Assembly: GCA_963575745.1 (NCBI GenBank)
Contig: CAUYUJ010015282.1
Span: 1,420,651-1,484,650 of the forward strand
DNA: 64,000 nucleotides
Origin: Prorocentrum cordatum
Taxonomy: Eukaryota > Sar > Dinophyceae > Prorocentrales > Prorocentraceae
Direction of reading: 5' to 3'
Below are positions 51,836-62,200 of this stretch, piece by piece. A model generated the notes under the pieces. That model did no database searches and was not told the DNA's origin. It was given only the letters and a program-made list of their open reading frames with translations. The translations under genes were made by a program, and so were the position numbers. Positions within the stretch are counted from its first letter, which is position 1, and each line of letters opens with the position of its first letter.

Positions 51836-51965
51836 GGGTGCCGCGGGCATCTCCTGGACCTGCGCTGGAACCCCCTGGCGGCGCCTTCGGCGCCGCCCCT
51901 GGCGCGCTCCTCGCGCCAGGGAGGGGGGTTCAGCACAGAGCCAAGACATCCGCGTGGACCTCGGC
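51836..51965. mobile_element. Foldback element, same family as 41017-41150
   Basis: Core GGAACCCCCTGGCGGCGCC...CGCCAGGGAGGGGGGTTC with outer GGACC and TCCGCGTGGACC. A GAAGAAGAAG run lies just upstream. Confidence 0.65.
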
Positions 51966-53385
51966 GAGTCTGTGTTCACGCCTCCTGCGCCTCGTGTTCC
52001 TCAAGCCCAGAGCGGAGTGCAGACGACGGCCAGGGCTTCGTCGGGCCCTGGGCCTCTGGAGCCCCGCCCTGGGCCTCCCCCGGGGTCGTCGGAGCAGTGC
52101 CGGTGCCCTCGGGGCGGCCGGGGGCTCGAGGGGCCCCGGGGGGGCTGCGTGGCGAACAAGCCTCGACGTCGGAGGCCTGGGCAGGAGGGAGGAGCAGTGG
52201 CCCTCGTTTCGGGGCGTCCCCGCTGCAGCCCACGACCAGCTGTAAGGATGCAGCACGGGGCTGGCCCCCTTGTTCGCTGGGGCTTCCGCATCGATGCTGC
52301 TGTAGTTGTTTCAACGTGGACGTCCGAGGGCCTTCTGTGTCGGGCCCGTACGTACCAGTTGGCCGCAATATGGAGGGGACGAGGGACGAGTTATTTGGGG
52401 TGCCTTGGCAAGCAGGAGTGGCGGGCCAAATTCCACCCTCCAAACAGCATCTGTATCCCCTGCATATGCTCGTCCGCTCCCCCTCTTCTTTTTCTCCATG
52501 TCCTCGTCCTGCTCATCATCATCGTGCCCATTATCATGCACCCTCTTCAGCTCCTTCCTCCTTTTCATCCTGTTCATTCTCCAGCTCAGGCTAATCCTGC
52601 CCCTGCTAGTGCTCCTGATCCTTGATCATCATCCTTTCCCTGCTCCTGTCCCACATCTCCGACGCTGCGATTTGTTTGTCACGCGGGCCCCCAGACCCTT
52701 GACCCCGTCCCGGGGACTGGCTTCGTCCTCCTGGGCCGTTTGCATTGACCGCCCCGTGGCCCGAAACGTACCCAGGAGATCCGGACAGAGGAACAAGCTG
52801 CCGCTCCGACTTTTGCTCGTGACGACGGAGGTCTGGGGCTCCCCCCCCCCTCCCGCTCCAGAGCCCCTCCCTTCAAGGGCAACGATAGAGGGGGATAGGC
52901 TCAGAGGGGGATGAATCGACCCCCAATCGCCCACTGATCATCGAGAAGGGTCTGATAGTTCCACCCCGCCCAGGATCGCGCGGACTCGCTATCAGGCCCC
53001 ATCGCTCGTTATCAGGACCTATCGCCGATCCATCGGCGATGCATCGGCAATTCCAGGTTGGTGTCCCCCCCAGAGCCAGTCCCCCCCCCACGCCATCCGC
53101 CATTCCCCTTACGATTCTACGATTCCACGATTCTACGATTCCAGGTTGGCCTCGCCTGCGGTCGCGAAGGGGCCCCTTGCGCCTCACTGGGGCACGGAGC
53201 GCTGCAGGGCAGGCCCGGCCGCGAGAGCCGGGCGCTCGCGCAATGGGCAACGCCACCTTGCGGCGCGCACCAGCGGGGCTCCTGGCCGGCGAGGGGCTCG
53301 ACGACGGCGCCGCGCGCCGCCCCCCGACGCGGGCCGCGCCCAAGGCTCGGGGGCGTTTAGGATCGAGGGGGGTGATGACTAGGGG
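51966..53385. other. No gene recognised; short palindromic and tandem strings
   Basis: Pro/Gly/Arg ORFs overlap in all frames from high GC. A CGCCGATCCATCGGCGATGC palindromic string near 53009-53048 resembles the core of the foldback family. An 11-16 base ACGATTCTACGATTCC tandem repeat occurs at 53111-53145. Confidence 0.5.
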
Positions 53386-54469
53386 TGGGTGGATATCATG
53401 GCGGGGTCCATGAGATCTCCCCAGCTTTCATGGCGCCTCTTCTCATTTCAATACGTCCCTCGCCCCCCCCCCTGGGCCGCGCGCATGTTGCCCGCCATGA
53501 TGTGCGCCCCCCCTCTTGGACACCACCCTCTTGGCCGCCCCCGAAAGGCACCCCCCGCATTCCCCAGGGGCGAAGGCCTCTGCAGGGCCGCGCTGCCCGC
53601 CGGCGCGAGGCCCAGGTACGGGGTGCTGCAGGATCGGCGGCTGCGCGCGAGAGCGACCTCTCGCGCCAGGACCCCCGGCGCGGGCCCACGGGGGGTCCCC
53701 CCCGGCACTGGCCTGCGCGCTCGGACTGGCCTCCGCGCCCCCCCCCGCGGCCCCCGGGAGCCGCGCACCAGGGGTCAACCCTTGCCCCGGGTCGCCCCCG
53801 CGTGTAGCCGAGAGGAGGAGGTCGAGGCCGTCGAGGCCGGCGGGGCCAGCGGCAGCCGAAGCCCCGCGAGGCGGCCGGCGCATGCGCCAGAAGAGCCGCC
53901 GCCGGCATGGGTGGCGGCCATACGGCAGACCGAGAGGGCGTCGCCCTTCAGTGCGCCGCTGTGGGGCGAAGCTCAGGCGCCCAGCCCCGGCGCCCTGTAC
54001 GGCGCGCCGGCAGCGGCGCCGACACAGCCGCAGCCTCCATGCACCTCCGGGGCACGCCATGGCCACGAAGGCTCGCGCCCACCAGGGGTCGGACAGGACG
54101 GGTTCGGGACGGGGGTCTCATCATGTCGGTGTGCTATGCCGCGCAGGGCCCTTTTGAGATCAGGGGGCGTTTGTCGGCCAGAGATGTCACCCAATGGGCT
54201 TCGATGAGCACGCGTTCTGTCAGAATCCGCCGCCTCTCGCCCAGACTGTTCGCCATAACTACCTCAAGCAGGTAGCCTGCGTTGGAGGGCAATTGATTCG
54301 GCGATGAGGCTGCTGGTCGCAGCCTGCATCGTGCGGGTGGGTAGAAAGTTTCTCTGTCGCGCCTCCGCGCTACCTTCTGCCTACCCCTGCCCTCGGCGTG
54401 CCGCCTGCGTCTCTGCGTCTGAAACAGGTCGCGCGACAGCGAGCAAGCGTGTGCGTGATTGTCTGAACC
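53386..54469. other. GC-rich stretch upstream of the kinase-like gene, unassigned
   Basis: Several overlapping Arg/Pro/Ala ORFs, the longest + frame at 53389-54207. None contains a recognisable domain, and the antisense frames are just as long. Confidence 0.4.
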
Positions 54470-54488
54470 TCCGTAGCCTTGGCTCACG
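54470..54488 (+). other. Degenerate spliced-leader relict upstream of the kinase-like ORF
   Basis: TCCGTAGCCTTGGCTCACG matches DinoSL except for a three-base deletion (ATT) in the central CCATTTTGGC and one change in the last AAG. It is on the same strand and 122 bases upstream of the first in-frame ATG of the next gene. Confidence 0.7.
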
Positions 54489-54610
54489 CCCGCTGGGCGG
54501 CCAGCTCTCCGCCGTGGCCAGCGTGGGCGATAAGCGTTGCCGCGCTGCGCCCCCCGGGAGGGAGCCATGCGCCCACCGGCCAGCGCCGCAGCGTGGGCGC
54601 GACGCGGGCG

Positions 54611-57106
54611 ATGCTGGGCTCTCCCCAGAGTTCGCCCGCGGGGCCGTCTTGGGCGTGGAGTCCCCCACCGCACCGCTCCTTGAGCGCGCGCGCGGCGCGC
54701 GCGAAGTCCGAGCCGCGGACGCCCATCGATTCCTCTAGCCGGCCCGCCGCATTCGGCGACAGCCCGTGCCGTCCGCCGCGCAAGGACGTCTGCAGACCTT
54801 TGGTTCCCGCAGAGCTGTTCGAGGCGCCGTGCACCGCGCTGGCAACTTCGGGCGGCACCGCCTCTTTCTTCAGCGTGCTCTACAGGGAGGCGTGCAAGCC
54901 AGTGGGCGCGCCTCTGGATCGCTACGTGGGGAAGGACTTCGGGAGGGCGGACTACGAGGTGGAGTTCTACCACGCCCTGGGCGACGCCGCGGCCGAGAGC
55001 GAGGCGTGGGGCAACTTTGCACAGATGACGCTGGAGTGCCCAGGTGTTTGCAAGATCCTTTGCCAGCTTCCGGGCCAGCCAGCGCCAGTGGCGCGCGATC
55101 TCTTGTTGCTGGAGAATCTCCGCGTGGGCTTCGAGAAGCTGCGACTGTGTGACATCAAGCTCGGCGAGGAGACGTCGGTCGCCTTCTGGAAAGGGAAGGG
55201 CCTGATCTCTGCCTGGGGTGGCTCGCGCCTGGACTACCTGACGAACTCGGTCGACGAGGGGCTGCGCCTCGAAGGGATGGAGCAGCCTCCGGCGGCTCTT
55301 CAAGATCTGCTTGACTCCGTCACTGACGAGGGGCACTACGCTGGCCACATGAGAAAGATGATCATCGGGGCCAAGCTGTCCCAGCGCTTCGTGCTGCAGC
55401 GCCTCGGCGCGCAGGACTTTCTCACGGCGTGGCTGGATGTCTCCTCCTTGGGGCCGGGCTGCGAGCGTCACGCGCACGGCGCCGTGTGGGCTGCGCTCGG
55501 GAGCGTCACGCGTTTGGTGCGCGCATTGGCGAAAATACCTTGCCCGCAGCAGTGGATAGGCTCATCTGTGGCGCTTGGGCTGGAGGTGGGCGAGCTTGCG
55601 TGCGAGGAGCCCAGAGTACTCGTGAAGGTGTTCGACTGGGGCCGCGCTGGGCTTGCGCTCCCCGAGGCATTCGCACAACTCGACCCCGAGCAGAAGAAGG
55701 AGCGCACCGCCCGCTGGCAGCAGTATGTGGCAGCGGTCTGCCGGCTCCACTGGGAGTTTGCTCGCCTGGCTGCTCACAGGTGCTGCTGCGACTCGTGGAC
55801 CGCCCTCGCCTTCGAGGTGTGCGCGGAGTCCATCAGTGTGACACGCGCCGCGCTCTTCAAGATGAAGAGTGGAGCCGGCGACCACAGGTATCATGTCATC
55901 GGCGTTGCAATGAGAAGCATGGAATCGGAGGAGTGCTCTGCTGGCACAGGTGCGGTCTGGGAGACCCTGCCCTTGCGCGGCGCCGAGGCGGGCGGCCAGG
56001 CGCTTGCTGGGCAGCTCCACTTCCAAGTTTCTCGACGGATCTGCGACGGCTCGACCACCACACGAGTGGGCCTGGGGGAAGTCACACAGCTGCAGCAGAC
56101 GCCCGGAAGCTCGACGGCCATTGTCGTGAGGGTGATCGCATTCGCAACGCCGCAGGATGCGCTGCGGCACGTGCAGGCGCGGATGAACGGCAGCATCCCG
56201 ACAGACAAGCTCGACGGGCTTGCCAGCGTACAAGACACATCCCCTGGGCGCCCTGGCCCGAACGGAGCATGGACTTGGGATACCAGCTTGGAGTTCATCG
56301 GTCTTGGCGCTGGGGCCTCGTCGGCCCAGGCGCGATTGCAGAAGGTCGTGCCCGAGTGCCTCGGTACAGAAGGCGTGTCACCAGGGACCTGCCCCGTGCT
56401 CCTGCCTGGCCCATTTCTGGGGAGCGCAGAGGCGAAGTCCGCCTCGCGGTCATGGAGCGCGAGGCTGGTGCCTTGGCTCGGCCGCAACGTGGATAGTTGG
56501 TCCACGCGGCACAGCCTTCCTCCGCAACGGCGCAAGAGCGTGCCAGCGTCGAAGCGCTACAACGAGTCAGGTGCCAGTGGCCTGACGTCGCTGTTTGGCA
56601 GCTGGATCCGGCCCGACGAGCCCGTCTCCGCGAGCACCTCCGCTTGCTCGGAAGCCCGCCCAGACGCCCGCGAGGGCGAGAAGGGGCGCCTGTCTCCGAG
56701 AGCTGGCCAGAGGGTGCCGCGGACGAAGCGCCTCAGCGAGCCGAGCGTCGGCGGCCTGACGTCACTGTTCGGCAGCTGGAGGAGGCCCGACGCGCCCATC
56801 TCCCCGAGCGCACTCACCTCTGCCGGAGCCGACCCAGACTCTCGAGGGGGCGAGGAGGGGATCATGTCCCTGAGTCTCTTCATCGGGCCGTCCGACGGCG
56901 AGGACGGCGGCGATGATGAGCGCTCCGGCTCCGTGAGCGGAGGCGCCTGGCAGTCAGACTGCGCCGCGGCCCACTCGGCCGACGCTGGCACGGCTCCAGT
57001 CAGCTGCCCGCAGCCGCGGCAGTGCGCCGCAGCCCCAGAGTGTACGCGCGCCTGCGAAAAAATACATGGGGGCACTGGGAGGTCAGCCGACTTGGGCGTT
57101 GCGTAA
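54611..57106 (+). CDS. Inositol polyphosphate kinase-like protein (831 aa), probable retrogene
   Basis: The first in-frame ATG is 54611; the frame is open back to the leader relict. Residues ~80-380 resemble the inositol polyphosphate kinase family. LLENLRVGF precedes a DIKLGEET motif (181-185), matching the PxxxDxKxG signature that contacts ATP and inositol phosphate, although the usual Pro is replaced. IGSSVAL (~316) and VKVFDWG (~340) sit where the family has SSSLL and IDFA. If real, the substrate would be a soluble inositol phosphate, but altered residues leave catalysis open. The C-terminal half is unrecognised and contains two copies of a 58-residue segment with GLTSLFGSW (about 56579 and 56753). 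The long intronless frame plus leader relict suggests a cDNA-derived copy. The stop codon lies at the edge of an inverted-repeat element, so the last residues may not be ancestral. Confidence 0.6.
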   Translation: MLGSPQSSPAGPSWAWSPPPHRSLSARAARAKSEPRTPIDSSSRPAAFGDSPCRPPRKDVCRPLVPAELFEAPCTALATSGGTASFFSVLYREACKPVGAPLDRYVGKDFGRADYEVEFYHALGDAAAESEAWGNFAQMTLECPGVCKILCQLPGQPAPVARDLLLLENLRVGFEKLRLCDIKLGEETSVAFWKGKGLISAWGGSRLDYLTNSVDEGLRLEGMEQPPAALQDLLDSVTDEGHYAGHMRKMIIGAKLSQRFVLQRLGAQDFLTAWLDVSSLGPGCERHAHGAVWAALGSVTRLVRALAKIPCPQQWIGSSVALGLEVGELACEEPRVLVKVFDWGRAGLALPEAFAQLDPEQKKERTARWQQYVAAVCRLHWEFARLAAHRCCCDSWTALAFEVCAESISVTRAALFKMKSGAGDHRYHVIGVAMRSMESEECSAGTGAVWETLPLRGAEAGGQALAGQLHFQVSRRICDGSTTTRVGLGEVTQLQQTPGSSTAIVVRVIAFATPQDALRHVQARMNGSIPTDKLDGLASVQDTSPGRPGPNGAWTWDTSLEFIGLGAGASSAQARLQKVVPECLGTEGVSPGTCPVLLPGPFLGSAEAKSASRSWSARLVPWLGRNVDSWSTRHSLPPQRRKSVPASKRYNESGASGLTSLFGSWIRPDEPVSASTSACSEARPDAREGEKGRLSPRAGQRVPRTKRLSEPSVGGLTSLFGSWRRPDAPISPSALTSAGADPDSRGGEEGIMSLSLFIGPSDGEDGGDDERSGSVSGGAWQSDCAAAHSADAGTAPVSCPQPRQCAAAPECTRACEKIHGGTGRSADLGVA

Positions 57107-57254
57107 TGGGTGGGTCATAAATGGGGGTGTGGCGAGGGTGGTCCGAAAAGGTACCCAAACGGTACCTAAACGAGCCATCTGGGGCTCCGGAGGGGCCCGA
57201 AAGGGGCACGAAAGGGAACCCATTTCTAACCCCCCCACTTATGACCCCCCCATT
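57105..57254. mobile_element. ~150-bp MITE-like element with ~27-base inverted ends
   Basis: The left end AATGGGTGGGTCATAAATGG and the right end CACTTATGACCCCCCCATT are imperfect reverse complements. It is internally GC-rich and has no ORF of its own. Its first two bases complete the TAA stop of the upstream gene. No clear target duplication is seen. Confidence 0.75.
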
Positions 57255-57775
57255 CAGCCACGCGCAACCGATCTTTACATTCTGTCGTCGCCAAAAATCG
57301 AAACTGATGTTCGTCTCGCTTCGGGCCCGGGGACCCTCGCGGCTCGGTTCGGCCCGATCGACCGCGCCGTATTTTCTCCAACGTTACACCGTTACACATT
57401 TTACACACGAGCTGAAATGGTCAACGTGGTCGCGCATGAGGCACCTTCAAGCCAGGATGCGTTACCGCAGAATGCCTCCCAGTCCTTCCCCTCACAACTC
57501 TTCTTCGTCATAGTGTACATCTGAAGGGCTGCGCCCTCGGCCGCCGGCTGTTCGGCCGAGCCATCTTGTGGGTTCCTCTCGCTTCGAGGATGGCGTGTTC
57601 GGAGCGCGGCAGGTTTGGGCGCTGCGACCGCTCGCTCACCCATGTTCCTCCTCGTTTTCCTCTTGTCTGTCATGATGTAACTATCGTGGGATAGAAAGGC
57701 GGCGCAAAACATACTTGCATGGGTCGAGTGTTCACGGCAGGTGCGTGTTAACTGCGTTCTGAAGTCTGGTTCCTT
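57255..57775. other. No gene recognised
   Basis: Mixed composition, ORFs short on both strands without motif. Confidence 0.45.
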
Positions 57776-58420
57776 TTGATGACCTTGCTGTTTGTCGTGC
57801 GCGTGGCTCGAGTACGGTGGCGCTTGACGAGTACCACAACCACGCGTGCCCTCATCCTCCAGAGGTCTCTGATGTTCGGCTCGGGTTCGCACATGGACGT
57901 GGAGCCAGAGATCCCAGATGCTCCCGAGTGGCCCTTCCCAATTGGGAAGCGGAAGGAAGAAGGAGAAGGAGAAGGGCCGTCTCAGGCCAGGATTCTGGTC
58001 ATCTCAGCCGGTGGCAAAGGCTGAGGCAAAGAATGCGGAGGAGCAGAATCAACCAGAGGCCAGTCGGACGCGATGGACAGCTCTACGCTGCAGTGGATCG
58101 CGATGCAGACGCTGGCCAGTTCCAGGGCCATTGCAGATCTCGAAGCCAACGTGAAGGACCATTTCCTGCTTGGAGCGGAACCGTGGCTGGCCAAAGCATG
58201 TCTCTGCTCCAAGACAGAGCTCAAGAAGAAGCACTGCAGCGACTCGTCAGTCGACCTTGCGAGCATGGACCTGCCATTCACCGCAGTCCAGAAAAGGGCG
58301 AGACCGCAAAACATATCCCAACCCCTGGGGGAATCAATATTGCGAAGGCCTTACGGCCGGGGCCGCCGACCCTGCATCACGACCACAACGACGAAGCTCT
58401 CGGGGGCATCCTGGGGGTAG
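57776..58420 (+). pseudogene. Retroelement-like fragment with an in-frame TGA
   Basis: One frame, interrupted only by TGA at 58022-58024. After the stop the product (STLQWIAMQTLASSRAIADLE, then ACLCSKTELKKKH) is helical. It resembles the leucine-rich segment of the ORF at 13026-14420, a domain I associate with the N-terminal part of dinoflagellate LINE-like proteins. It ends where a 10-11 bp array begins. Assignment is tentative. Confidence 0.3.
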
Positions 58421-59395
58421 TTTGGGAGCCTCGTGGGGGCCTCTTGGGGCTTCCTGGGGGTCTCTTTGGGGCCTCTTGGGGCTTCTTGGGGGGCTTCTTA
58501 GGGGCCTCTGGGGTCTCCTGAGAGCTTCTCAAGCCGAGGGCTCGAAATGTCCATTTGGGTTCCCCGTCTGGGCTCCCTCTTACAACCGTCTTGGGAGCCT
58601 CTTCGATCGTCTTGGAGGCCTCTTGGACGGTTTTGGGGCCCTCTTGGGTCGTTTTGGGGCTCTCTTGGACCCCTCTTGGGCCATCTTGGGGCAGTCTTGG
58701 GGGCCTCCTGGCCTGTCTTGGAGCGTCGGGAAGCTGACAAGGCGGGAATGCCCAAATCTTTCCAAAAGCTAAAGGAAATCGATGATTTGTGTTCCTTGGT
58801 GCCCTCTTTGAAGTCCTCTTGGAGTCCTCTTGGGACGATTTGGCAATTTTTTGAGCCGTCTGGAGGCTACTTTGGCAACTTGGACCGATACTTCAGCGAT
58901 TCGGGGGCTTTTCTGGGCCCCCGAACCGCCCGGGGGGAGTCGCATCTGACCCTGGACTTCCCCGGGACTTCCCCGGGACTTCCCTGGCCCCCTCCCCCCC
59001 CCGGCGGGGAAGGGATCAAAGGGAAGGAGTTTCCCTTCGACTCCACTACAACGTTGCTCAATTGCGCTGTGGCTGGCGCGCTCGACGACGACAACGACCA
59101 CGACGACGACGACGACGAGTCAAACGGAACAGCCTCTTCCACACGCCGACAGGGTCGGCGGATTGGCTTGCTTCTGGAAGAAGCCCTCTTGGGGGTCCTC
59201 TTGAGGCCTTCTTGTTGCGTCGTTGTGGCCTCTCTGGCCGTCGTAAGGCCATTCTGGAGCGTCTTGCGGCCCTCTTTCACCGTGTTGGGCTTTTCAAGCT
59301 CGCTTCGGAACCTCCCGGTTCCCTTTTCGATGCCTTAGGCTTTCCTGGCCGTTCGGCCGCGTTTTTGCGGGAATCCTGGGGGACCTACTAGCAGC
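58395..59395 (-). repeat. 10-11 bp arrays (CTTGGGGGCC orientation), two blocks
   Basis: 58395-58735 and 59160-59395 are clear arrays. Between them, 58800-58990 is a weaker version, and 59080-59120 is a (GAC)n run. Confidence 0.75.
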
Positions 59396-60345
59396 CAAAA
59401 ACTTGATCCCATCGAGATGTTTTTGTCTGGCGCCGCTGGGCCCCCAGTAAGCAGTAAGATGTGGACAGGACTGGAGAGATAAGCAGCACCATCATAGAAG
59501 TAAACCGACGCAGAGGCTACAAGGCAGCAGTCCACCAGGAACCTTGACAGCCTCGCGCCCCCAGGCCTGGGGTGGGGGGGAGGGCTGGGGGGGCTTGGGG
59601 TGTCCAAGGTAAGGCCCAAATGGGTCCCAGGAGGCCAGGGTGCGCCCGAGGTGACGCTAGGAGGGCCCAGCCTGGGCGCAGCGCTTTGAGCTCGTGCTGA
59701 CTATGGATGTGCCGAGAGGGCGATGTAGCAAAACGGGGTCGACTTCGCGGACATTCATGTGCGAGGTCGCGCGTGCGTGCCATGTTTTCCACGCTGCGTG
59801 CCGCATTGGCGGCAAGCGTCGAAGGTCGTCGCGTCGTGGTGCGTAAAACCATTGTTTTTTGTTGCGAAGTCAAGTCTGCGCCAGCAGCGCTTTGTCCTCA
59901 CGCGTCGGAGCGATGGGGTCGAGTTCGCCCGAAGATCTGGCACTTGCGTTCGGCTCTTCCTTTGAAATGAGAAGGTATTATGGTGATGACCTCCAGCAGC
60001 AGCGGGCGCGTGGGCAGCGCTGTTCGAGAGAGCCCTCGTCGGAACGATCTGCGCCTGCGACTGGATATTTGGGCTCGGACGTCTCGGCCCCGAAACTTAA
60101 TCTTCAGCCGCGTCCTGGATGTTGTTACTCGTGGGCGCCACGGGCCGCACGCCGTCTGTTTCCCTCGCAGCACCCGCCATCTCTACGTGCGTCGACTTTG
60201 TGCGGGCACTTCTGCTGAACGCCTGCGCCAGGCAGAGCTGCAATCCGGCTTGGCCACCAGCAGGGTCGCGCGAGAGGCCAGCGTGCCACAGGCGCTCTGC
60301 GTCCAGCGAGATCGTGGCGCTTCTAATATCACGGGCGGAAGGACG
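59396..60345. other. No gene recognised
   Basis: Several ORFs of about 70-120 residues overlap on both strands. The stretch 59700-60340 has a less repetitive composition but no motif I can name. Confidence 0.45.
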
Positions 60346-60580
60346 AGCATGAGGAGGAGGAGGAGGAGGACGGGGAGGAGGAGGAGGAGGAGGAGGAGGA
60401 GGAGGAGGAGGAGGAGGAGGAGAGGAGGAGGAGGAGGAGAGGAGGAAGGAAAAAGGAGGAGGAAAAAGGAGGAGGAAGGAGGAGGAAAAGGAGGAGGGAG
60501 GAGGAGGGAGGAGGAGGAGGAGGAGGGAGGAGAGAGGAGGAGGAGAGGAGGAGGAGGGGAGGGAGGAGGAGGAGGGGTGA
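60346..60580 (+). repeat. (GGA)n polypurine tract
   Basis: About 230 bases, with AAAAGGAGG interruptions. Confidence 0.95.
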
Positions 60581-60814
60581 GCCAGGGCGAGAGTGCGGGC
60601 GGCGCGTGGAGAGCGCCAGCCCGCGCGTCGCAGCCCATCGTGGCTGGGTGCCTCGCTCTGCTGCGGCAGCGGAAGAAGCCTCGAGCACAGGCGCCGGCCT
60701 GACAACGGCCGCCGCCCCCGCGGCCGCCGCGCTGCCGCCCGGTTGGAGCCCGCCCAGGCCAGCGGAGTGGCACGAGGCGGGGGGCGAGGGCCAGCCGTCT
60801 AGCGTTTGTCGTCA

Positions 60815-60970
60815 CCTCCCCTTCTCCCCCTCCTCTCCTCCCTCCGCCTCCCTCCTCTCCTCCCCCTCCTCTTCTCCCCCTCCTCTCCTCCCGCCCCCTC
60901 CCCTTCCTTCCCTCCTCTCCCCTGCCTCTTGTCCTCCCCTCCTCTCTCCCCTTCTCCAATTCACCTCCCC
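60815..60970 (+). repeat. Polypyrimidine (CTCC)n tract
   Basis: CCCCTCCTCTCCTCCC repeats, 240 bases after the polypurine tract and complementary to it. Confidence 0.9.
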
Positions 60971-61020
60971 CTGCCCTGGCCTGCTGCTTTTCTCCCATCC
61001 TCCTGCGACACGGCCGAGAT

Positions 61021-61021
61021 G

Positions 61022-61104
<83 letters not shown>

Positions 61105-61125
61105 TGGCGATGGTGACGACGACGA
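61021..61125 (+). repeat. (GAC)n trinucleotide tract
   Basis: About 30 GAC triplets with GGC/GAT interruptions, coding Asp-, Thr- or Arg-runs by frame. 61130-61230 continues with CCGAAGGCC/CTCCGA degenerate repeats. 61230-61560 holds no supported gene. Confidence 0.9.
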
Positions 61126-61564
61126 CTGCCGCGGCCCTCCGCGCTGCTGCCGAAGGCCACCGAAAGCCTCCGACGCCCTCCGAAGGCATCCCCAGGGCCG
61201 CAGGGTGGCCACCGACGGCCTCCGAAGGGCCGCCGATGGGCTCGGACCGCGCGGCGGGCGCCCGCGAGGGCCCACCTCGGGCGCCGGCCGTGGCCGCGGC
61301 GGGCGCCGCCAGCGCCGGGCGCCCTGGGGGGATGCTCTCGGGGCGGATGGCAGGGCCAGGCGGCAGGGGTTCGAGGCTCGGCGTGTTCGGAAGTGGTCGT
61401 TCGTTCTCGACGCTTTGCCAGCCTCGGGGTGCCTTGCAGCAGCTGCGGCTCGCCGAGGGCTTTCCCGGAGATCCTGGAGCGTCCCGAACGGCCGCTGGAG
61501 GCCCGAGAGATGACCCTAGCAAGGACATGAGAACCCGGGAGACTCCTGTCAGTTTTCAAAGCGA

Positions 61565-61735
61565 ATGTGCGCCGCGCTGAGGCCAGAGTCATATTTTGAA
61601 CCAGGTCCGCCTTTTTCATCATTGAAACTGCTGCAGAGTTTGAGACGAATGGGCGTGGCGCGAAGACCAGAGCAACATTTTGGAAACGGCCCGCCCCCCA
61701 TCCGAGAAACCTTTGCACATTTCAAGTTTCAGGAT
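61565..61735 (+). repeat. ~85-bp direct repeat, two diverged copies
   Basis: CGCGCTGAGGCCAGAGTCATA...TTTGAGACGAATG and GGCGCGAAGACCAGAGCAACA...ATCCGAGAAACC align over most of their length. Confidence 0.6.
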
Positions 61736-61924
61736 CAGATGCGGTGAGGGAGTGTGAGGCGAAACGCCTGGCCCGCCGTACCGACACGTCTGGGAGTACG
61801 ACAGGGAGGTGTGATTGATTTGGAAGAGGGATGGAGGAGGAGGAGGAGGAGGTGGAGAAGGAGGGGGAGGAGGAGGAGCCCTGGGCCTCCATCTTCCGTA
61901 CTATCCGTGTGGCCTATACTGATG

Positions 61925-62200
61925 GTAGATCATGTCCATGTTTGTCTTTGTTTGTCCTTTACAGCCTTCCCTTGTCCTTGTTTGTTCCTGTTTGTCCCTG
62001 TTTGTCCCTGAAGTCCTTGTTTGTCATGTTTTGATGGGCGTGGTCGCTTGAGGACTCGATTGGTTGGCTGGTCGGTTGGTTGGTAATGGGCATGGGATGT
62101 GTTGACGGTTTCGTGTTGTCGTGTTGTCGTGTTGTCGTGTGCGTGTAGTTGTTGGTTGCGGTGAGACGTGTTGTCGTGTTGTCGTGTTGTTGCGTTGTCG
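61925..62200 (+). repeat. 12-bp (TTTGTCCCTGT) and 10-bp (GTGTTGTCGT) tandem repeats
   Basis: TTGTCCTTGTTTGTTCC units at about 61930-62030; GTTGTCGTGT units at about 62105-62200. Confidence 0.8.

Noticed and set aside
54134-55477. Minus-strand ORF of 447 residues
   Set aside because: Antisense shadow of the kinase-like gene; no domain.
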